A stretch of 27,554 nt of DNA from NCBI GenBank assembly GCA_938004315.1, contig CALKWG010000032.1, forward strand, positions 1 to 27,554, given 5' to 3'. Below the pieces are notes generated by a model. That model was not told the DNA's origin. It searched no databases and saw nothing but the letters and a program-made list of their open reading frames with translations. Numbering within the stretch: the stretch's first letter is position 1; each line of letters opens with the position of its first letter. This DNA is from an uncultured Spirochaetaceae bacterium (GTDB taxonomy: Bacteria; Spirochaetota; Spirochaetia; Treponematales; UBA12059). The translations under genes were made by a program, and so were the position numbers. Positions 14,210 to 21,502 of the stretch are shown here, piece by piece.

Positions 14210-14237
14210 CCATCGGCGCGCGGGCCCGAAAACTTGA
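14210..14237 (-). promoter_or_regulatory. Candidate sigma-28 promoter of flaB copy 1
   Basis: On the minus strand TCAAGTTT (14230-14237; 7 of 8 to TAAAGTTT), a 12-bp spacer and GCCGATGG (14210-14217; 6 of 8 to GCCGATAA) match the FliA consensus with one extra spacer base. It overlaps the -35 box of the divergent hydrolase promoter. Confidence 0.5.
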
Positions 14238-14261
14238 GTCTTTTCTAAAAAAGACTATACT
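14234..14261 (+). promoter_or_regulatory. Leaderless-type promoter with internal palindrome, upstream of the hydrolase
   Basis: The -35 TTGAGT (14234-14239, 4 of 6) and -10 TATACT (14256-14261, 5 of 6) are 16 bp apart. Only 6 nt separate the -10 from the ATG at 14268, and they (CTCCCC) hold no ribosome site. The spacer is filled by the perfect palindrome AGTCTTTT-CTAA-AAAAGACT (14237-14256), a likely operator for a repressor or a structured element. Confidence 0.65.
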
Positions 14262-14267
14262 CTCCCC

Positions 14268-15212
14268 ATGCGAAGCGAAGAATTATCCGTCATCATGGAC
14301 GACGGCAAGAGCCTGCATCTGTATCGCTGGAGCGCCGATAAGGCCCCGAAGGGCCTCGTGCTCGTCGCCCACGGCATGGCCGAGCACGCCGGCCGCTATG
14401 CCCGCCTGGCCGAGCGCCTGGCCGAGCGAGGCTACGAGACCTGGGCTCCCGACCATCGGGGGCACGGCAAGACGGCGGCAGAGGGGGAGCTGGGCTGGCT
14501 CGCCGAGCGCGACGGCTTTAGGCGGGTGGTGGACGACCTCAAAGCCGTGGCCGAGCGCATGCGCTCGGAGCGCCCGGGGATCCCGCTCGCCCTCGTAGGG
14601 CATTCCTGGGGTTCCTTCCTCTCCCAGGGCTTCATCTCGGTCTACGGCGGGCTCATTGACGCCTGCGCGCTGTCGGGCAGCGCGACCGGCGCCGATCCCA
14701 TGGCCGCCGTCGGGAGGATCCTCGCCGCCGCCGGCGCAGCCCTCAAAGGCGCCAAGACCAAGGCGCCGCTCCTGGATCGGATGAGCTTCGGCTCCTTCAA
14801 CGACGCGTTTAAGCCGAATCGGACCGCGTTCGACTGGCTGTCGCGCGATAACGACGAGGTGGAAAAATACATAGCCGACCCCTACTGCGGTTTCGTGTGC
14901 AGCTGGGGCTTCTTTAAAGATCTCCTGGCGGGTCTGGCTTGGATCTCACGGCCCGAGACCAAGGCGGCGGTCCGCAAGGACCTGCCCCTATATATCTTCG
15001 CCGGCGACCGAGACCCGGTGGGCGGCGCCAAGGGGCAGGTCGAGCTCCTCGCCGAGGGGTATCGCGCCGCCGGCATACGCGACCTGCTCGTCAAGCTGTA
15101 TCCCGGCGCGCGGCACGAAACCTTGAACGAGACGAACCGTGACGAGGTCATGGCCGAGCTCGCAGGCTGGCTCGAGTCTCGCTTGACCACGGGCCCGGGT
15201 GCGGGGGTATAG
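14268..15212 (+). CDS. Alpha/beta hydrolase (serine aminopeptidase S33/monoacylglycerol lipase-like)
   Basis: The 314-aa cytoplasmic protein belongs to the lysophospholipase/monoacylglycerol lipase-like group of the alpha/beta hydrolases. Hallmarks are HGMAEHAGRYARLAERLAERG (35-55; oxyanion region), DHRGHG (62-67), and the nucleophile elbow GHSWGS with Ser113. The other triad members are probably Asp249 in AGDRDPVG and His283 in GARHETLNE. It has no signal peptide. The substrate is likely a lipid ester or another small ester, but cannot be fixed from sequence. The start ATG has no Shine-Dalgarno and is 6 nt from the -10 box, so the mRNA is probably leaderless. The pcnB gene follows after 95 bp. 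Confidence 0.9.
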   Translation: MRSEELSVIMDDGKSLHLYRWSADKAPKGLVLVAHGMAEHAGRYARLAERLAERGYETWAPDHRGHGKTAAEGELGWLAERDGFRRVVDDLKAVAERMRSERPGIPLALVGHSWGSFLSQGFISVYGGLIDACALSGSATGADPMAAVGRILAAAGAALKGAKTKAPLLDRMSFGSFNDAFKPNRTAFDWLSRDNDEVEKYIADPYCGFVCSWGFFKDLLAGLAWISRPETKAAVRKDLPLYIFAGDRDPVGGAKGQVELLAEGYRAAGIRDLLVKLYPGARHETLNETNRDEVMAELAGWLESRLTTGPGAGV

Positions 15213-15307
15213 TAAGCGCCGAGAGGCCGGCCTCGGCCCGCCTCGACGACCGAGCCGGAGCCCCGCCGGCCCCCGCATTCAAAACCGCATTATCGCGCGA
15301 GGATAGT

Positions 15308-16654
15308 TTGCTCATACGTTACAAAACCGGCCCCGACGGTAAGCCCGTCAAAAAGGCCGTCGTCTACACCCAGGCCGAACACGGCATAGACGCCCGTAGC
15401 TTGGATCGCGACGCGGTCCGCATCGTGGAGAAGCTCAGGCAAGCCGGGCACGACGCCTACGTCGTCGGCGGGGCGGTCCGCGATCTGCTCGTGGGCCGCG
15501 AGCCAAAAGATTACGATATCGTGACCGACGCCGAGCCGCCGCGCATCAAGAAGCTCTTCTACCGCTCCCGCATCATCGGGAAGCGCTTCCGCCTGGTCCA
15601 CGTCTACGCCGGCCCCAAGATCTTCGAGGTCTCTACCTTCCGCTCCATCAGCAACGGCACGGTGGGCAACACCTACGGCAGCATAGACGAGGACGCCCTG
15701 CGCCGCGACTTCAGCATGAACGCCCTGTACTACGACCCGGTAGCCGGCCACATCGTCGACTACGTCGGCGGCGTCCGCGACATCCGGGCCAAGCGCCTGG
15801 TGCCCGTGATACCGTTGAAGACTATCTTCGGCGAGGATCCGGTGCGCATGATACGCGCCGTCAAGTACGCGGCCACGACCGGCTTCAAGATACCGCTCCT
15901 TACGCGCATGGCCATACGCAGGCACGCCGGCCAGCTGGCGGACGCCTCGGTGAGCCGGCTCGGCGAGGAGGCCTTGAAGATCTTCGGCTCGGGCAAGGCC
16001 GCGGCCATCCTCGAGTCGCTCGACGCATACGGGCTCTTAGGGACCATGCTCCCCGCTTTTTCGGCGGCGCTTCGCTCCCCGGACGAAGGCCCGAGGCTCA
16101 AGGCCGCCCTGGCCGAGCTGGACGCGTCGATAGCCGCCGGCGAGGACAAGTCCCTACGGCGCCTCCTTAGCTTCGTGGTCCGCTTGCCGGTCGAGAAGGC
16201 GGCGCTCGGGAGCTATCCCGACGCCCGGGCGGCGTATGGAGCCGCCTTGCAGGCCGCTAAAGATTTTATCGCCCCCCTGACCATGCCGCGCATCGAGATA
16301 GAGGCGGCGGTAGAGGAGCTGTTCGTAGAGCCCGAGATAGCCGCGCCGATCAAGAAGAAGCGCAAACGGCCGCGCCGCAAGCCCCAGCGCTCCGAAGGCG
16401 CGCCTAAGCCGGAGGGAGAGGCGGCCGACGAGCGCGGCGAGGGTTTGCCGCGGCCGGCCGCGGCCCGCCCCTCCCAGCGACGCGGGGCGGAGGCGCCCGC
16501 CGGGACTGAGGCCGACGGCCGCGCCGCCGACGTCGCCCCGGGCGAGGGCCGCTCGCGATCGGCCAAGCGCCGCCGCCGACGACGGACATCCGGGGGCGAG
16601 CCCGGCGGCCGCGAGGCGGGCGAGCCCGCCGGGGGCGGCGACGGGGAGGCCTAG
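15308..16654 (+). CDS. pcnB: Poly(A) polymerase I-type tRNA nucleotidyltransferase-family protein PcnB
   Basis: Class II nucleotidyltransferase that adds A tails to RNA 3' ends, promoting decay. The 448-aa protein has YVVGGAVRDLLVGREPKDYD (51-70) with the metal-binding DYD (D68, D70), RIIGKRFRLVHVYAG, STFRSISNGTVGNTYGSIDE, RRDFSMNALYYDP and FGEDPVRMIRAVKYAATTGF. Those forms are typical of PcnB rather than of CCA-adding enzyme, though the two families are close. From about residue 345 the tail becomes a long disordered, very basic region (KKKRKRPRRKPQ, later KRRRRRR) mixed with Gly/Pro/Ala/Glu, reminiscent of the Arg-rich tail of E. coli PcnB. The start is TTG with GAGGA a few nt upstream. Confidence 0.88.
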   Translation: MLIRYKTGPDGKPVKKAVVYTQAEHGIDARSLDRDAVRIVEKLRQAGHDAYVVGGAVRDLLVGREPKDYDIVTDAEPPRIKKLFYRSRIIGKRFRLVHVYAGPKIFEVSTFRSISNGTVGNTYGSIDEDALRRDFSMNALYYDPVAGHIVDYVGGVRDIRAKRLVPVIPLKTIFGEDPVRMIRAVKYAATTGFKIPLLTRMAIRRHAGQLADASVSRLGEEALKIFGSGKAAAILESLDAYGLLGTMLPAFSAALRSPDEGPRLKAALAELDASIAAGEDKSLRRLLSFVVRLPVEKAALGSYPDARAAYGAALQAAKDFIAPLTMPRIEIEAAVEELFVEPEIAAPIKKKRKRPRRKPQRSEGAPKPEGEAADERGEGLPRPAAARPSQRRGAEAPAGTEADGRAADVAPGEGRSRSAKRRRRRRTSGGEPGGREAGEPAGGGDGEA

Positions 16655-16665
16655 CCGCCCGCCGC

Positions 16666-16694
16666 TTGACAGAGCCTAGCCATTCCCGGATGAT
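16666..16694 (+). promoter_or_regulatory. Leaderless-type promoter of the DUF4912-GH57 unit
   Basis: A perfect -35 TTGACA (16666-16671), 17-bp spacer and -10 GATGAT (16689-16694, 4 of 6) are followed after only 6 nt by the GTG start at 16701. The predicted first transcribed base is therefore the start codon. Confidence 0.6.
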
Positions 16695-16700
16695 GCGGGG

Positions 16701-17405
16701 GTGAACGTCGAACGGCTGAACGATTTATCCATCGAGGCGCTCTACGCGCTCGCCGAAAAAATGGGCTTGGATCTCCCCCCTGCCCTGGAGCGGATCTTCG
16801 TAGTGGAGGCCTTGATCGAGGCCTTCCAAGAAGACAGCGATGAACGTAAATCCTCCGGCGATATGGCCATCCATATCGAAGAGAAAAAATTCTCCGGCTC
16901 GGAGCTCGACGAGATCGACGCCTCTCTGGACGCGGCCCCCTGCATCGCCCGGCGCTATAACGAGACCGTCGTGCACTGGATACCGCGCGATCCGGAGTGG
17001 GCCTTCGCGTTCTGGGACGTCAAGGACGAGGAGCTCAACGAGTACGAGCGCTCCGGGTCGTACGGCGGCCTGTTCCTCCGCGTCGTACGCTCCGCCGGCG
17101 GCGACGACAAGGCCGCGGTCAGCTTCGACGTCCCGGTCAACGACGACGACGATCATTGGTACCTGCATCTACCCGAGCAGGATCGTTATTATCGCCTGGA
17201 TCTCTGCGTCCGAATCGCCGGTAAGGCTAAGGTCATCGCCCATTCCAACGTCATCCGTACCCCGCGCGCCATCCTGGCGGATTCGTTCGACGAGCTCGAG
17301 CCCGAGGCCAGGGCCCTGGCCGAGCTGTCGGGCCTCTCGAAGCTGCGGATACAGGCCCCGCCCGAGCGGCATCCGTCGCGCATCATGGGCGGCTACGACG
17401 ACTAG
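16701..17405 (+). CDS. DUF4912-domain protein with N-terminal Rho-N/SAP-like helix pair
   Basis: The 234-aa protein has a small N-terminal helical module (about 7-43, LSIEALYALAEKMGLDLPPA) of the Rho-N/SAP-like kind, an acidic linker, and a DUF4912 domain (about 80-200) recognised by IARRYNETVVHWIPRDPEWA, FAFWDVKDEEL and VNDDDDHWYLHLPE. The DUF4912 fold resembles carbohydrate-binding or Ig-like beta domains and, as I recall, is often found next to GH57 genes, as here: the GH57 gene begins 14 bp downstream. A role in glycogen or other polysaccharide metabolism is thus inferred. The product is cytoplasmic. The GTG start follows a promoter so closely that a leaderless mRNA is likely. Confidence 0.85.
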   Translation: MNVERLNDLSIEALYALAEKMGLDLPPALERIFVVEALIEAFQEDSDERKSSGDMAIHIEEKKFSGSELDEIDASLDAAPCIARRYNETVVHWIPRDPEWAFAFWDVKDEELNEYERSGSYGGLFLRVVRSAGGDDKAAVSFDVPVNDDDDHWYLHLPEQDRYYRLDLCVRIAGKAKVIAHSNVIRTPRAILADSFDELEPEARALAELSGLSKLRIQAPPERHPSRIMGGYDD

Positions 17406-17419
17406 GCGGAGGAGAGTTC

Positions 17420-19006
17420 GTGGAAACCGGTAGCATCGCCCTCGTACTGAACGCCCATCTACCTTTCGTCCGCCAGCCCGACTATCCCCGCTTCCTCGAG
17501 GAGCGCTGGCTCTTCGAGTCGCTGTCGGAGACCTACCTGCCGCTCTTAAGGCTCTTCGCCAAGCTGGAGGCGGAGCGCGTGCCGTGGCGCCTTACCATGG
17601 CCGTCTCGCCGACCCTGGCCTCCATGCTCGGCGACGCGCTCCTCCGCGAACGCTATGCCGCCTGGCTCAAGGATCAGCTGGAGCTCGCCGATAAGGAGCT
17701 GGCCCGTACGGCCGGCGATCCGGTCTTCCATCCCCTGGCTCAGGCCTACCGCGACCTCTATCAGCAGAATTATGACGACTTCACCGTCCTCCACGGCGGT
17801 TCCATCCTGCCGGCCTTCGACTTCTACTATAAAAAAGGCCGCCTGGAGCTCATGACCAGCGCGGCGACCCAGGCCTTCCTGCCCATCTATCGGCAGTACC
17901 CCGAGGCCGTGATGAGCCAAGTCGAGGCGGCCGTGGTATCGTTCCGTTCGGCCTTCGGGCGGCCGCCCTCGGGCTTCTGGACGCCGCAGCTGGGCTGGTA
18001 CCCGGGGCTCGAGGAGACCTTGGCGGCTTACGGCCTTCAGTACAGCGTCGTCGCCACCCGCGGCGCGATGCTCGGTAAGCCTACGCCCCGCCACGGCTCC
18101 TACGCGCCCGTCGCCTGCCCCAACGGCTTTACGAATTTCATACGCGACGTGGCGGCCACCGAGGCGGTGTGGTCGGAGACCGAGGGCTATCCGGCCGACC
18201 CCGCGTACCGCGATTTCTACCGCGACATAGGCTTCGACCTGCCGCTCGACTACGTCGGGCCGTACGTCGAGCAGGGGCAGATACGCACCTTCACCGGCTT
18301 TAAGTACTGGGCCATCAGCGGCCGTAGCCAGGAGAAGTTGCCCTACGACCCCGACCTAGCCTCCGCTAAGGCGGTCGAGCACGCGGAGAATTTCCTCTAC
18401 AACCGCGCCAGGCAAGCACGGAAGGCCGCCGCCCACATGGAGCGCCCGCCTCTCATGGTGGCGCCCTACGACGCCGAGCTCTTCGGCCACTGGTGGCACG
18501 AGGGCATCCAATGGCTCGAGGCGCTCTTCAGGAAGGCCCAGGGCACCTCGGAGCTGCGCTTCGTCACCTTGGGCGAGTACCACAAGCAGCACCCTGAGAA
18601 TTTCGAATCGGTGCCCGAGTTCGCCTCCTGGGGCGACGGCGGCTACGCGGGCGTGTGGCTGGAGAAATCGAACGACTGGCTATATCGCCATACCTTCAAG
18701 CTGATCGAGTATATGACCGAGCTGGCCGAGCGCTTCCCCAACGAGAGCGGGCTCCGCGAGCGGGTCTTGAACCAGGCCGCCCGCGAGGTGCTCCTGTCCC
18801 AAGCCGCGGACTGGCCCTTCCTCCTGCGCTCGGGCAAGTCGGGCTCCTTCGCGCGCAAGCAGATAGAGGACGCGGTGACGAACTTCAACCGCATCTACGA
18901 GATGCTCTGCGCCAATACCGTCGGCACCGAGTGGCTAACCCGGCTTGAAAAGCGCAATAATGTATTCCCGGCGATTAACTATCGCATCTTCCGCCGCAAG
19001 CGTTAG
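17420..19006 (+). CDS. GH57 1,4-alpha-glucan branching enzyme homologue lacking the catalytic Glu
   Basis: GH57 branching enzymes make alpha-1,6 branches in glycogen. The 528-aa protein is full length, like the Thermus enzyme, with NAHLPFV (11-17), the general acid/base region APYDAELFGHWWHEG (348-362, Asp351) and the C-terminal DUF1957-like helices (GYAGVWLEKSNDWLYRHTFK). Where the family has the nucleophile Glu in WLPEC, this protein reads WTPQLGW (187-193): Gln190 replaces Glu. A conserved AATH is AATQ (148-151). It may thus be a glucan-binding non-enzyme or have a changed mechanism. The start is GTG with GGAGGAG 4-6 nt upstream; it is coupled to DUF4912. No signal peptide, so it is cytoplasmic. 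Confidence 0.87.
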   Translation: METGSIALVLNAHLPFVRQPDYPRFLEERWLFESLSETYLPLLRLFAKLEAERVPWRLTMAVSPTLASMLGDALLRERYAAWLKDQLELADKELARTAGDPVFHPLAQAYRDLYQQNYDDFTVLHGGSILPAFDFYYKKGRLELMTSAATQAFLPIYRQYPEAVMSQVEAAVVSFRSAFGRPPSGFWTPQLGWYPGLEETLAAYGLQYSVVATRGAMLGKPTPRHGSYAPVACPNGFTNFIRDVAATEAVWSETEGYPADPAYRDFYRDIGFDLPLDYVGPYVEQGQIRTFTGFKYWAISGRSQEKLPYDPDLASAKAVEHAENFLYNRARQARKAAAHMERPPLMVAPYDAELFGHWWHEGIQWLEALFRKAQGTSELRFVTLGEYHKQHPENFESVPEFASWGDGGYAGVWLEKSNDWLYRHTFKLIEYMTELAERFPNESGLRERVLNQAAREVLLSQAADWPFLLRSGKSGSFARKQIEDAVTNFNRIYEMLCANTVGTEWLTRLEKRNNVFPAINYRIFRRKR

Positions 19007-19113
19007 TCGGGAGCCGGCGGGGGAACCTTCGCCGACGTCCCGATAGGGTTCGGGCGTCTCCGGAAGGCCTCGGCCGCCCGGGGCACGCGGCGCCCGCGCC
19101 CGGAAAGGGCCCT

Positions 19114-20526
19114 ATGACCGCCAAGCGCATCGCCCTCGTCCTAGCCTACCTCCTGTTTCCGGCCGCCTTCTCCTTGGCCTTCAGGCTCTTGTCGGAGGAC
19201 GCCGCCTTCTACCCGCCGCTCTACTCGATGGCGATAGGGGCGGGCATAAGCTCTTACGCGCTCTTCTGCCTGCAATTCGTCCTGGCCGCCCGGCCTCGCT
19301 TCGTCGAGCGCGCCTTCGGCCTCGATTCGATCTTCCGCATCCATATCGCCATGGCTTTGGCGGCGACGGCCCTGGCTATAGCGCATAGGCAGCTGTTCAT
19401 CGCGGCCCGGGGCGAGGGCTCGGACTATTGGGCCTACGTCCTCGGGCGACTGGCCCTCCTGGCATACCTCGCGGCGGGCGTCGCGGCGCTTTTATTCCTG
19501 GCTAAGACACCCCTCTCGCGGCTCAAGCCCGTCGCCGCGCTCGTAGCCTTCGGGCGCAAAGCCGGTTTTAACTACGGCCGTAGCAAGGCCATGCATAACC
19601 TTACGCTGCTCATCTCAGCCCTGGCCTGCGCCCACGCCTTCAACGTCCCCGCGGTCGCCTTCTATCCTGCCCTGCGCGCCGCCATGGCCGTACCCTTCGC
19701 CCTGGCCCTGGGCTTTTGGCTCTACCATAAGGCGGGGCGGCCCACGCGGTCGTACGCCCTACGTTCGATGACACAGTTGAGTCCCTTGGTTACGAGGCTC
19801 GAAGCCGTGCCCAAGGGCCGTCGGGACGCGGCCGCCTTCGCCGCGCGCAAGGCCGGGCAGTTCGCCTTCGTGCGGCTGCGGCCGCCGGCGCCGGGCGCGG
19901 CCGGGCTTACCCGGGAATTCCACCCGTTCACGATCTCCAGCCCGCCGAGCGCCGACGGCTCGCTGGCCTTCAGCGTGAAGGCGGCCGGCGACTGGACCAT
20001 GGCGCTGTACGACGCCATAGGCGCCTTCCCGGGGGCGGACGTCGCGGCCGAACGGGCCTGGGCCCTCGAGCTCGACGGCCCCTACGGGCGCTTCAGCCTT
20101 GAGGATCGCACGCCGCGCGGCTGTGAGGCCGGCCCCCTCGTGTTCATAGCCGGCGGCATAGGCATCACGCCCTTCCTCTCCATGGCCGGCGCCCTAGGCA
20201 AGGATTCCGGCCGCCGCGTCCTCATACTCTGGGGCGCGCGAACGCGCGACGACCTGGCGGGCCTAGACGAGCTTATCCCCCTGTCGGGCCGCGGCGGCTC
20301 CGGCGTCCGCACCGTGCCCATCCTCTCGAACGATCCGCTTTGGGAGGGTCGCAAGGGCTTCGTCGACCGGGCGGCCATCGCCGAGCTCGCCGCCGAGGAG
20401 CTGGCCGACCCGCGCTCGAGCTACTGGATCTGCGGGCCCGAGCCCATGCGCATCCTGGTCGTGAAGGCCTTGCGCGCCTTAGGCGTCCCGCGGCGCCGAA
20501 TCCGCTATGAGAATTTCTCGCTCTAG
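19114..20526 (+). CDS. NOX/ferric reductase-like di-heme flavocytochrome
   Basis: Membrane oxidoreductase that passes electrons from NAD(P)H through FAD and two b hemes across the membrane. The 470-aa protein has six predicted helices in residues 5-205. Heme-ligand histidines are spaced as in NOX/FRE proteins: H77 and H91 (13 between), H161 and H174 (12 between). The soluble half holds EFHPFTISSPP (268-278, FAD), DGPYGRF (321-327), AGGIGITPFLSM (346-357, nucleotide) and WICGPEPM near the C-terminus. Final Phe in NFSL is also typical of this reductase family. The acceptor (iron, oxygen or other) is unknown. The start ATG has AAAGGG 4 nt upstream. It is followed 12 bp later by the YbaK-type gene. 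Confidence 0.9.
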   Translation: MTAKRIALVLAYLLFPAAFSLAFRLLSEDAAFYPPLYSMAIGAGISSYALFCLQFVLAARPRFVERAFGLDSIFRIHIAMALAATALAIAHRQLFIAARGEGSDYWAYVLGRLALLAYLAAGVAALLFLAKTPLSRLKPVAALVAFGRKAGFNYGRSKAMHNLTLLISALACAHAFNVPAVAFYPALRAAMAVPFALALGFWLYHKAGRPTRSYALRSMTQLSPLVTRLEAVPKGRRDAAAFAARKAGQFAFVRLRPPAPGAAGLTREFHPFTISSPPSADGSLAFSVKAAGDWTMALYDAIGAFPGADVAAERAWALELDGPYGRFSLEDRTPRGCEAGPLVFIAGGIGITPFLSMAGALGKDSGRRVLILWGARTRDDLAGLDELIPLSGRGGSGVRTVPILSNDPLWEGRKGFVDRAAIAELAAEELADPRSSYWICGPEPMRILVVKALRALGVPRRRIRYENFSL

Positions 20527-20538
20527 CGGGGCCTGGCG

Positions 20539-21003
20539 ATGGTGACGAACGCGCTCCGCCTGCTTAAAGCCAAGGGCATAGCGCACCGGACGCTTGAGTA
20601 CGCGTACGACGAGGCCGATCTCTCGGCCCTCTCCGCGGCTGCCAAATTGGAGCTCGATCCCGATATGGTGTTTAAAACCTTGGTCGCCGTGGGGGATAAG
20701 TCGGGGCCCTTCATGTGCGTCATCCCCGGCCCCGCCGAGCTCGACCTAAAGAAGGCGGCCAAGGCGAGCGGCAATAAGTCCGTCGCCATGCTGCCTCTCA
20801 AGGAGCTCGAACCTTTAACCGGTTACCAGCGCGGCGGCTGCTCTCCCGTGGGATCCAAGAAGCCCTTGCCGGTATTTCTAGATGAGACGGCCCAGGTTTG
20901 GGACGAGATTTCGGTGAGCGCCGGAGCCCGGGGGCTGCAGATGGTCTTGAGCCCGGCGGCCCTGATAGAGGCGACAGGGGCGGGCTTCGCCGACCTCATC
21001 TGA
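20539..21003 (+). CDS. ybaK: Cys-tRNA(Pro)/Cys-tRNA(Cys) deacylase, YbaK/EbsC family
   Basis: Editing enzyme of the YbaK/ProX superfamily that removes mischarged amino acid (Cys from tRNA-Pro). The 154-aa protein begins TNALRLLKAKGIAHRTLEYA and has the conserved Lys46 in MVFKTLVAVG, the FMCVIPG strand, LDLKKAAKASGNKSVAML and GYQRGGCSPVG (95-105), all typical of this subfamily. Length matches (about 155-160 aa). The start ATG is 12 bp after the flavocytochrome stop, with only a weak GGGG ribosome site. Convergent with flgN, with a shared inverted repeat in between. Confidence 0.92.
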   Translation: MVTNALRLLKAKGIAHRTLEYAYDEADLSALSAAAKLELDPDMVFKTLVAVGDKSGPFMCVIPGPAELDLKKAAKASGNKSVAMLPLKELEPLTGYQRGGCSPVGSKKPLPVFLDETAQVWDEISVSAGARGLQMVLSPAALIEATGAGFADLI

Positions 21004-21034
21004 CGGCTAGAACCCGCTCGGCCGGGGCTAGCCG
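21004..21034. terminator. Inverted repeat shared by convergent ybaK and flgN
   Basis: CGGCTAG (21004-21010) pairs with CTAGCCG (21028-21034), and inside it CCCG (21013-21016) pairs with CGGG (21023-21026), giving an extended hairpin in the 24-bp gap and across the flgN stop. It has no T run in either direction, but the position suits a bidirectional transcription barrier. Confidence 0.45.
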
Positions 21035-21498
21035 CTGATGTCCAAGGCGCTGGGCTCGGCCGACTCGGCGTAGACGCTCTTCTTCTTGGCGTAGGGATTG
21101 CGTATGCTCATGATCTGGTGCCTAAGCATATCCATGCGCTGCTTTAATAGGGAGCGATTCTCGGCGTTGCGCTCGGCCACCTCGTCCTTCAGGGTCGAGA
21201 GGGTATCGCGGAGCTCAGGCAGGCCTTCGGGTTCGGCGCCGCGATAGGCCATGCGGTAGAGGTCCTCCATCGGGTCGATGACCTTCTGGACGGCGAAGAT
21301 CTCCGCCACGATCGCCTGCTCGGCCTCGACGTGCGAGACCAGCGCGTCGACGTCGCCCTCGACGATGTCGGCCTTCTGGCGGTCGAGGAGCTCGAGGTAG
21401 TCGCGGAACTTGTCCCGCTGCCGCGAGAGGAGCTCTCGGAAGCGCTTGAGCACCGCCACCCGTTCGTCGAGCTCGGCGCGGGACAGCTGTTCCGCCAT
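21028..21498 (-). CDS. flgN: Flagellar chaperone FlgN-like protein
   Basis: FlgN escorts the hook-junction proteins FlgK and FlgL to the export apparatus. The 156-aa protein is almost wholly alpha-helical, with long coiled-coil heptads (ELDERVAVLKRFRELLSRQR, LRDTLSTLKDEVAERNAENR) and a C-terminal MDMLRHQIMSIRNPYAKKK, the usual end of FlgN-type chaperones in spirochaetes. Location directly after fliS (4-bp gap) supports the call. Sequence conservation is low in this family, so assignment rests on architecture and context. The ATG is preceded by AAGG at short distance. Confidence 0.83.
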   Translation of the reverse strand: MAEQLSRAELDERVAVLKRFRELLSRQRDKFRDYLELLDRQKADIVEGDVDALVSHVEAEQAIVAEIFAVQKVIDPMEDLYRMAYRGAEPEGLPELRDTLSTLKDEVAERNAENRSLLKQRMDMLRHQIMSIRNPYAKKKSVYAESAEPSALDISG

Positions 21499-21502
21499 CG
21501 CC

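Noticed and set aside
13954..14217. c-di-GMP, fluoride riboswitch or tRNA-like element in the flaB leader
   Set aside because: GATGGTGTAAC looked like the fluoride riboswitch start, and parts looked tRNA-like, but the required partner motifs and a cloverleaf are missing.
15290..15925. 211-aa minus-strand frame opposite pcnB
   Set aside because: The pcnB frame has unmistakable catalytic motifs across the same region; the antisense frame shows Val/Asp/Gly-rich shadow composition.
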